This document shows, in pieces, positions 57,246 to 64,000 of a stretch of DNA of 64,000 bases. The stretch is taken from the NCBI GenBank assembly GCA_009193035.1, contig SWDT01000035.1, forward strand, positions 1 to 64,000, in the 5' to 3' direction. Positions within the stretch are counted from its first letter, which is position 1; each line of letters opens with the position of its first letter. A program made the position numbers and the translations under genes. The DNA comes from Halicephalobus mephisto. Taxonomy: Eukaryota; Nematoda; Chromadorea; Rhabditida; Panagrolaimidae. A model generated the notes under the pieces. It was not told the origin of the DNA and did no database searches. It saw nothing but the letters and a program-made list of their open reading frames with translations.

Positions 57246-57264
57246 TTATTAAGAAGATTTTTGT

Positions 57265-58503
57265 TTAGTATTTGACGTTCACTCTTAAGCCATCTCCATT
57301 AATTTCTACCAGACTTTCACTTAAAATCAGACAATAACACTTTGTATTCTCTTTAACTGCTTCCGAAAATGATGCTTTAATTGTGACATCAGGTCTGGAT
57401 TTCTTGATTCGTTCACTTTGTTTCGAAACATCAATTACGAATAATGGATAATAGTTGTAATAATAGTCTTCGTCAATAAACATGCATTCTTTCACAGTTT
57501 CGTAGTAACTACTTTTAAATTCTTTAGCAAATATGTATTGTTGAACAGCGTTATAACGCTTGAAATTACATCTCAAACACTCATTCGGATATCTCTCTGA
57601 ATTCAGTTCTACAAATATTTTTTCTAGATTGCAATGATCAAAAGCAGCAGCATTACGACAATTATCGTCTCGATCAGTTTGAAAGCCAATCACTAAGTAT
57701 CTGATCTTTTCATATTTAGTTCCTAATTTCCATGTAAAGTCTCTGTTTCCTGTTGGTACAATATTGTCTTCGAATTGTCTGGATACGAATGGTAGAGAAA
57801 AGGTTTTCTTTGTATCGAACATATTCAATAGTTTATTTTGCATCGTTAAACTAGGCATTAGTTTTGGAATCACCCAATTTAGTTCAGTAATTGTAATTTT
57901 TCCAAATATATTAGGATCTCTTGAGTAAATAGCATTATTACAACTAGAATTTCTATATAATGACAACGTGTGTTTTACTCCGAAAATCACTTTTTTATAC
58001 CATTCTGCGAAGCCGAAAATATGGCTCAATGGAATACAAAATGATAAATTTCCTTTTCTTAGCTCTGTATATTTATTAATTTTATAATCAGTCGAACCTT
58101 CTAAAATCCAACCAAATGTATTATTTTTACTTAAATTTGGTGAATAACTCAAAACTCCCTTAATTAGACTTGCTCTTTCAGGATCATAAATATCTTCAAT
58201 TTGATTACCATTTAGATTATAGGTTGCTCTATCAAACAAAAACATTGGGCCATTATTAGTTAAAGTAACTTCTTCCTTTTTGAGTAGAGTATCATCATTT
58301 TTAGTTAGTGTTCCTTCAAAATATAAATAGCTTTCGCTAGGTATCAGATATTGATCGCAACTCTCAACAACGAAATTGATTGTTCCATTTTTATTCAAAT
58401 CAGATCCACTTACTGGGGATATATTTATTAGATTCTCTTTATCGGTAGAATTATCAAAAATAGGTTCTTCATCTAGAGTACAAATTCTATCAATGACTTC
58501 CAT
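57265..58503 (-). CDS. Double-jelly-roll capsid-like protein
   Basis: 412 residues, open throughout. Pattern points recognised: INFVVESCDQYLIPSESYLY and FEGTLTK near residue 45-65; NGPMFLFDRATYNLNG near 87; FCIPLSHIFGFAEWYKKVIF near 155; DFTWKLGTKYEKIRYLVIGF near 255; and FDHCNLEKIFVELNSERYP near 287. This is the layout of the DJR-like capsid domain found in virus-like elements of many invertebrate genomes. Family lengths are about 400-500, so it seems complete. It would form the shell of a particle. The order coiled-coil protein, this gene, then glycoprotein on one strand suggests a late-gene cluster. Confidence 0.7.
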   Translation of the reverse strand: MEVIDRICTLDEEPIFDNSTDKENLINISPVSGSDLNKNGTINFVVESCDQYLIPSESYLYFEGTLTKNDDTLLKKEEVTLTNNGPMFLFDRATYNLNGNQIEDIYDPERASLIKGVLSYSPNLSKNNTFGWILEGSTDYKINKYTELRKGNLSFCIPLSHIFGFAEWYKKVIFGVKHTLSLYRNSSCNNAIYSRDPNIFGKITITELNWVIPKLMPSLTMQNKLLNMFDTKKTFSLPFVSRQFEDNIVPTGNRDFTWKLGTKYEKIRYLVIGFQTDRDDNCRNAAAFDHCNLEKIFVELNSERYPNECLRCNFKRYNAVQQYIFAKEFKSSYYETVKECMFIDEDYYYNYYPLFVIDVSKQSERIKKSRPDVTIKASFSEAVKENTKCYCLILSESLVEINGDGLRVNVKY

Positions 58504-58725
58504 TTATATAGGGATAATTTTATTGAAGATTAAGAATCATTTGGTTTAATAAAAATTTGTTACATTCTTTATTTTTAGTTTTTATTTTTATTCCTTGTCT
58601 ATCACCTTCTCGCTCAAGAACTTTATTTGGAATTTTGTGTAATTTCCCTTTTGTACTACTAGTAATATTGAGAGAATCTAACCATTTATGTATCTCTGAT
58701 TCTTCATCATCTTGACTATTAGATA
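58504..58725 (-). pseudogene. Start-less ORF continuing the coiled-coil gene region
   Basis: Between the coiled-coil ORF and the capsid-like ORF a minus-strand frame of about 75 codons is open (about 58737-58516) with no early ATG. It includes EIHKWLDSLNITSSTKGK and a basic end. It lies one frame off the coiled-coil ORF, so a frameshift or very short overlap may have separated them. Unrecognised. Confidence 0.4.
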
Positions 58726-59181
58726 TTATATTAGTCTTCTTTCAAAAGCATCATCAGTTTTTACAGATGATTTCAAAACTATCTGTTTGAATTCTGGAAT
58801 TGGAATATTATGTTCATTCATACTATTATGTAAATCCTCAATATGAGATCTTAATTCATTGATGATTTTATCCTTCAGTTCTAATTTATCAGCCATAACA
58901 TCCATAATATCTTCATCCATATCTGATTTGTGGAGTAATAAGTTGGTTGTTTTTAAAACATTTATAACAACCTCCCTAAACGGTTCTAATTGTTTATTTA
59001 GTTTAAGGTTTTGATCTAGAGAATCTTCGGCCTCTTTAAGTCTTTTCAAAAATCCTTTGTTTCGTTTCTTATCATATTCGGATAACTTGGTATAATAATC
59101 TTCAAGTAAATTTTGGTTTTTACTTACAACTTTGTCTATCGATTGTAGAGCGTCGATAGCTCCCTGAAATTGGTTTGTCAT
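58726..59181 (-). CDS. Coiled-coil protein of the virus-like block
   Basis: 151 residues, mostly charged helices with heptad-like Leu/Ile spacing from about 10 to 125 (for example DALQSIDKVVSKNQNLLED and KLELKDKIINELRSHIEDL). No catalytic motif. First gene of the minus-strand block; a mariner element begins 12 bp upstream of its ATG and has probably cut it off from its promoter. Structural or assembly role is only inferred from position. Confidence 0.6.
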   Translation of the reverse strand: MTNQFQGAIDALQSIDKVVSKNQNLLEDYYTKLSEYDKKRNKGFLKRLKEAEDSLDQNLKLNKQLEPFREVVINVLKTTNLLLHKSDMDEDIMDVMADKLELKDKIINELRSHIEDLHNSMNEHNIPIPEFKQIVLKSSVKTDDAFERRLI

Positions 59182-59193
59182 TTATATAGATTA

Positions 59194-60457
59194 TTAGGGT
59201 GTCACAAAAAAACATGCGATTTGGGGGTTAACTTTGAGGATTTCTCTAGAATTTTCTCGGTCTCACCAGGAAATTCTAAAATAGTCTATTAATTGCTCGA
59301 GACTCTGGCAATAGGATATAAAAGGATCCGGTGACCGCCGGTTACTCATTAAAGTTTGTAAATCTTTTTCGTCATGCTTGATCAGAACGTTCTTGCTGTC
59401 CTACTTTTCTTCTTCAAAAAAGGCTATACTGCAAGACAAGCCGCCGATGAAATATGCGAAGTAGAAGGGCAAGGAACTGTAAGTGAACGTGCTGCACAAT
59501 CTTGGTTCAAACGTTTTCGAGAAGGGGATACAACCCTCAAACACCGTTCAGGCTCAGGTCGATGTTCAAGTGTGAATGACGAAGCGCTGCTGACTGTGTG
59601 GAGTCCGATCCAAGCCAAAGTCTGCGTGAACTATCTAGTGTCTTTCATGTATCTTATATGACTATACAACGTCATCTCCATCAGCTCGGAAAGTCTAGCC
59701 GATCAGCCCGACTTATCCCTCATGATTTGACTGATGAGCAAGTGGAAGCTCGTCTGACACTATGTAAAGAATTACTCGCTAATCCTTTGGATCTCCGTTT
59801 CTTCAAGCGAATTGTGACTTGTGATGAGTCCTGGATCTACTGGCGTAACAGTCGTCGTTCCAAACAATGGCTATCTGTTTGGAGAACCCGCAGATCCCGT
59901 GCCTAAACAGAATCGCTTTACAACCAAGGTTTTACTCAGTGTCTTTTGAAATTTCGAAGGTCTAACCCCAATGGTCAAAACATAAACTCTGACATCTACT
60001 GCACTCAATTGCAGCATATGTATGGAGCTCTGTCAGTGAAGTATCCGGCAGTGATTAATCGAAAGGGAGCGCTACTCCTCCAAGATAACGCAAAAGCGCA
60101 CACCTCCAATCAAACTCGCGAAAAAATCGAAAGCTTGGATGGAATAGAAATTTTACCACATCCTCCTTATAGTCCGGACATTTCTCCGTCCGATTATCAT
60201 TTGTTCCGGAGTATGGCTCATTTCATGAAGGGAAAGCAGTTCGATACATTGGATCAGGTCAGGTTGGAAGTGCAGCGGTTTTTTGATTCAAAATCTGAGG
60301 AATGGTATAAGAATGGGATCCTTGATTTAGCCAATCGTTGGAATCAAGTTGTAGAATATGATGGTCTATATTTTCCTTAATTTGGTTATTTGAATTTAAA
60401 AAAAAATAAACCCAAAGTTTTTTGAAAAAACCGCATGTTTTTTGTGTGACACCCTAA
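59194..60457 (+). mobile_element. Mariner transposon (DD34D), degenerate
   Basis: 1264 bp bounded by TA (59192-59193, 60458-60459). Terminal repeats begin TTAGGGTGTCACA and share AAAAACATGCG at both ends. Contains a broken transposase gene. Inserted inside the virus-like block, just upstream of the coiled-coil gene. Confidence 0.92.
59374..60380 (+). pseudogene. Mariner transposase, frameshifted
   Basis: Starts MLDQNVLAVLLFFFKKGYTA with a mariner-type HTH, then shifts frame near 59595 and again near 59880, with a small deletion near 59945. All three catalytic Asp motifs remain readable in pieces: VTCDESWIYW, LLQDNAKAHT and SPSDYHLF, i.e. DD34D. Not functional as it stands. Confidence 0.88.
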
Positions 60458-60544
60458 TATTAATTTCAAGAGTTATTTGTCAATTAGATTTACTAAACCT
60501 TTCGATGAAATGGGAATCATAAAAGAACTCAATTTCCAATTGAA

Positions 60545-60643
60545 AGCTCCTGATCAGAAGAGCAGTCCAAAATTTAAACTCACCACCACAAGATTACTCA
60601 AGAGCGGAATCAAATGTTTACCTCAAATTCGGGTAATAAAACC
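60545..60643 (-). ncRNA. Variant SL RNA gene (divergent pair 3, left)
   Basis: On the minus strand a leader of 22 nt starting GGTTTTATTACCCGAA (60643-60622) differs from SL1 at a few positions. A GTAAACATTTGA donor region, an Sm site AAATTTTGG (60567-60575) and a terminal hairpin GCTC...GAGC (60546-60563) follow. Every element of an SL RNA is kept although the leader is altered, so it may be an expressed variant. It lies between the mariner and the right inverted repeat. Confidence 0.75.
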
Positions 60644-60942
60644 GAAGAAAACGTTCTAATTAGGAAATTTATTCAATAATTAGATCTCTGGTTAGGTGAA
60701 TGCTGATATTTTTGGAAGCAGAGTGCGAAATAATGATAATGGTAGAGAGCGAAAGAACTGGGAATAGAAGAGGTGACAATAACTGGCTCGTTTATTTCCT
60801 GAGAGAACACTCATCACTTCCTCTTCCGATCGGTTATTGTGTCTGTCTTCCTATTCTCTATATACCGTTATCTTCCCTTTCAAAGCCTTCAATACTTGTC
60901 TGACAAGCTACTCATAAAGTCTGAAATTAGAATGAGTTCTTC

Positions 60943-61010
60943 GGTTTAATTATCCAAGAGTGAGAACAATAAGTCGATGATTTATTTCAGATCCTAATTT
61001 TATAATCAAT
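60943..61010 (+). pseudogene. SL RNA pseudogene (divergent pair 3, right)
   Basis: A leader-like 22-mer starting GGTTTAATTATCCAAG is present in the position expected for a divergent partner (300 bp from 60643). The GT donor is lost (GAGAAC), and the Sm site and hairpin are not recognisable. Decayed copy. Confidence 0.65.
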
Positions 61011-61500
61011 AAATAATATCCTTATTATGCAACGAATTCACTACTTTTAAGTCGAACCACAGTCAATCAGTTATTTCAATGGATTATGTTGTCTAAGAAA
61101 TCGACTATTAGTATGGACAAAATTGGATAAATTCGACGAATAAAGGATCTATATTTCGTATTACCGTCGAACACAACAGTGAAACATCCTGTCTTTTTCC
61201 CCACGAATGAAGAGAACTTTCTTCACTAATAATTAATAGTTATCAATTGATAATTAAAATAACGACGATATAAGTGAAATCTACAAAATCAATGTATTAC
61301 TTAATTTTTGATTTTTAGTTTCCGTTTTATAAAGTAATTTCAACCAGGAATCTGTGATGTGTATTATTGAAGTCAGAAGTCAGGGTTCGAAATCGAAATT
61401 TGGACTTTTTGTATTAAAAAGCATTTATGAATTTTTTCATTTCGAGAATTTATTTCATCTAAATTGATAGTTGAAACTATACTAGATTTTTCAATTCCAA
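61011..61500. other. Intergenic inside the bracketed interval, no gene seen
   Basis: AT-rich sequence between the SL pair and the right inverted repeat. No polymerase, integrase or other element gene found. Confidence 0.45.
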
Positions 61501-61793
61501 TGTAGGCACAAAGATCGGACTTAAACTGGAACGGCCTAGACATGTAGGCATAAAGATCGGACTTAAACCGGAACGGCCTAGACAGGATGCCCAAAGCTCC
61601 GCCCAGTCAGCCGACGCCTGTGAAGTGAGACTAAAGTGTTAGAGAGTCAGTCTTTGAGAAATTCCAGCTTTAGACGGGTCCGAGTTTGACTTCGGTCAAA
61701 CGAGGATCCTTCCTCCTTTGTTCGATGTTTGTTAAGATAAACGAGCGTAATTGCTAATAGTAGGAACCAACAGTTTTCTGCCCAACAATGTTC
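61501..61793 (-). repeat. Right inverted repeat flanking the virus-like block
   Basis: Reverse complement of the left copy at 54521-54826 over about 290 bp. Its inner end carries a 43-bp tandem duplication (61501-61543 and 61544-61586, each with AAGATCGGACTTAAAC and GGAACGGCCTAGACA). Confidence 0.85.
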
Positions 61794-62335
61794 AGTCCAA
61801 TTGAACTTCACCACTTTTACTACATGAAGAATCATATTAAAAGCTTCTTCATAATCTCATAACTATGAAATTAGAAAGTTTAATGATCTGTAAGAGTGAA
61901 AATAAAATTATATAAAATTTTAAAAAGCTTCAACGATTTCTCCAGAATTTTAGAAGTTCCTAAAACATTCTCTGAGATTCTGCGAGATTTTACAACTGTA
62001 GAATGGGTTATGAACAATTCTAGAAATGTCTATAGAATTTAAAACATTACATAACTAGAAATTGTTTAAAAATTTGTTCATTAAGTTAAAAACATAGAAT
62101 TCAAATCCGTTCATATTATCTGATATGTAGTCAAGTACTTATTCAGCAAAACATTTGAAGTAAAGAAAAAAAAACTAAAATCAACAGAAAAGTAGGAGAC
62201 TTCCTTTCAAAGTATGAGAACGAGTAATAAGCCTGAGTTTTAGCACTAATGATTGCTCCCACCACAATAATTTAATTTTTTATTATTATTCATTATTATT
62301 TATTGTTTTTACTTCTTATCTGCTCACATTCACAA
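61794..62335. other. Intergenic, no gene seen
   Basis: AT-rich, with TTTATTATTATT runs near 62278. Nothing recognised. Confidence 0.45.
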
Positions 62336-63071
62336 TGATTGAGTTGAAGGATATGGTCCGTTATGGATCTGTAGAGATCTTCACTGAGCTAGAAGTATAA
62401 ATATTCCTACTTTTACTCTTTTACAATTTCTGTTTAGATTATCCAACAGCGAGACTCACGAATTAATGATATCTATAAAAGAGTATCCCTTCTTGCAGTT
62501 ATATGATGGTATCTATGAATTCTACAGCAACTTCTCTTTGACCGATTTTCCAAGGTTTGTGAATAGTTTATATAGTTAATTGTAGATTTTCCCAGGTTCG
62601 TCAAAAGACTGATGCCCGACTCTGACATCCAATATCTGGTCTATCAAATGTTCAATTTTAACAATTGGTTGACTGTTGAATGTTTTGACAGTAAGTACAG
62701 TGGATATCCTGTCGCGACATTAAGCGTAGCGAGAAAGGAGCAATCGTTCAAGAGAAACGATTCTGCTTCCATGAATGGAATTGGAAAAGGTCGCTCTCGT
62801 AGCTTAAGAGGAAAAGCACTTGCCCGGATAGCGAGACGATGCAGGTTCGATGCCTGCCGAGAGACATTTTTCCTTCCATATTAGTTTCGGACTAGATGAG
62901 GTCAGATCTAGTTTTCCGACATATCCCGTAAATTTTCCAAGAGGTGAATCTAATGATATGTTCAGCATTTTTGGATTCATTGCATCAGTTCTCACGAAAC
63001 AACAAATTGAAATTAACTGGATAATCAATGAAGGTGAGGAAAGTCACTTCAGTTGTCTTCTTGTATGCTAA
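62336..63071 (+). other. Possible multi-exon gene or relic, unrecognised
   Basis: Several coding-like pieces follow each other with plausible splice sites: 62336-62395 (MIELKDMVRYGS...), 62435-62555 (reads TDFPR at its end), 62597-62691 (FVKRLMPDSDIQ...TVECFD) and 62885 onwards (FGLDEVRSSFPTYP...INE). A donor GTAAGT follows the third piece. The phases of the first and last joins do not agree, so it is either a pseudogene or has exons I have not placed. No family recognised. A tRNA-like gene lies in the gap between the third and fourth pieces. Confidence 0.35.
62793..62864 (+). tRNA. tRNA-like gene, anticodon unclear (GGA by position)
   Basis: 72 nt that fold as a cloverleaf: acceptor GCTCTCG/CGAGAGA (six of seven pairs), D arm GCTT/AAGC, anticodon arm CTTGC-CCGGATA-GCGAG, T arm GCAGG-TTCGATG-CCTGC. 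Box A (TAGCTTAAGAGG) and box B (GGTTCGATGCC) are good and TTTTT follows. Position 33 is C instead of U, and GGA would mean serine although there is no long variable arm. It is therefore more likely a tRNA pseudogene or tRNA-derived element than a working tRNA. Confidence 0.5.
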
Positions 63072-64000
63072 ATATTATTTATTAGTGGATCTTCAACCTC
63101 ATTAACGAAAAAAAAATTTGTTGAATATTTAAAAAGATTCTGAATTATTAATTTTATTACCGTTGGAATTCTCATGGGAAGCAACTCTATTAAAGAATTG
63201 GATAATCTTTATTTTTAATTAAACTATGATATTCAATCACTATTCAAAAAAGTTCTAATAAATTGGATGGTGTCTATTTCCAACTCGAATAAAACTTTTC
63301 AGTCCCTCTTTATTTCCCTCATTTGATTATTGACTCAAATTCTTCTCTCAGTCACCGTCTTTACCTGTTATCAGGGTTCTTAACATCACTATTCAAAGTA
63401 CAGCTTCAATAAAGTTTAGATAACGTATGCTTTCAATTTAAATCACGTTATACTTTCCATTCTTATTTCTGACTGAAAAATGTCTCATCCTTAAAGATCC
63501 AGATATCTAAGTTTGAAAAGCAAGAAAGAGTGGAAATCAGCAGTTAACTATTTCTAAAGTCACAAGTTCATTAGAAATGTTTCAAAGTAGATTTTCTCAG
63601 ATGTCTAGGAAACTGACAAAGTAGATTCAAATGAAACATTATCGTGATAATGAGCTCCTGGAGATCAGAAAGAAAAAGTTTTTGCGATATCTGGATGTTT
63701 TGCTCTTTTGAGTATGTACAAGTGCCTTAGTATGACTATTGTCTTCCGAGAATGAACAGAAATCCCTCATATGATCTTGATCCGAAGATCTCCAAACCAT
63801 TCAGTCTGAAATTACGAGACATCATAAAATAAAATACTTTAGTTTTTCAAAACTTCTAAGAATTCTTGTCAAAGTTGTTTCATAATTGAATCCATTTCTG
63901 GTTTTATGATGATATACTCGCGATTATTTTAAAATTGCTTCATTTCAGTAAAAAAGTGATATATGGATAATTCGAAAATAAATGACAGCATTAACAGATT
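63072..64000. other. Window end, no gene seen
   Basis: AT-rich sequence without frames, repeats or RNA signatures I can support. Confidence 0.45.

Noticed and set aside
60477..60659. 60-codon plus frame beside the mariner
   Set aside because: It runs antisense over the variant SL RNA gene and has no domain.

Overview
This is a nematode nuclear genome window. Canonical spliced-leader (SL1) RNA genes are present, genes have many small GT-AG introns ending in TTTCAG, and start codons often sit directly behind a splice acceptor, as expected for trans-splicing. Closely packed same-strand genes look like operons, and nematode-type families (patched-related protein, serpentine chemoreceptors) are present. 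A fungal-type GH45 cellulase suggests a plant- or fungus-associated lineage such as Aphelenchoididae, but the species is inferred, not proven.

Layout. 1-7.5 kb: a recent tandem duplication carrying a secreted His-rich/Pro-rich protein gene (minus) and a 7TM chemoreceptor gene (plus). 8.5-35.2 kb: a conserved housekeeping block, nearly all on plus: ZRANB2, YIPF1/2, HGH1, DDX23/PRP28, a patched-related protein with an antisense 5S rRNA gene in an intron, MRPL53 (minus), RBM28, a HEAT-like protein, PUS3, a short RTRAF-like protein, RPSA, AK6 and a small Cys-rich surface protein. PUS3 to AK6 have gaps of only 90-162 bp and look like one operon. Introns here are long and AT-rich, with local tandem repeats.

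35.2-64 kb: an accessory region. It holds a TATA-driven secreted protein, an intact Tc1-type transposase whose left terminal repeat is interrupted by a tRNA-derived SINE, and SL1 RNA genes arranged mostly as divergent pairs. It also holds a 55-residue peptide that is more than half histidine, a row of dead chemoreceptor genes, palindromic elements, an intronless secreted CBM1-GH45 endoglucanase, a BEL/Pao gag relic and a defensin-like peptide.

At 54.9-59.2 kb lies a virus-like gene block: a double-jelly-roll capsid-like protein, a type I membrane glycoprotein with a furin-type site, a coiled-coil protein and a small beta-rich protein. It is bracketed by inverted copies of a roughly 290-bp repeat that also occurs alone at 36 kb. 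The bracketed interval also carries a dead mariner and a divergent SL RNA pair with variant leaders. No polymerase or integrase gene was seen. Two of the virus-like reading frames are still open while smaller neighbours are broken. This block is the strongest candidate for something undescribed.
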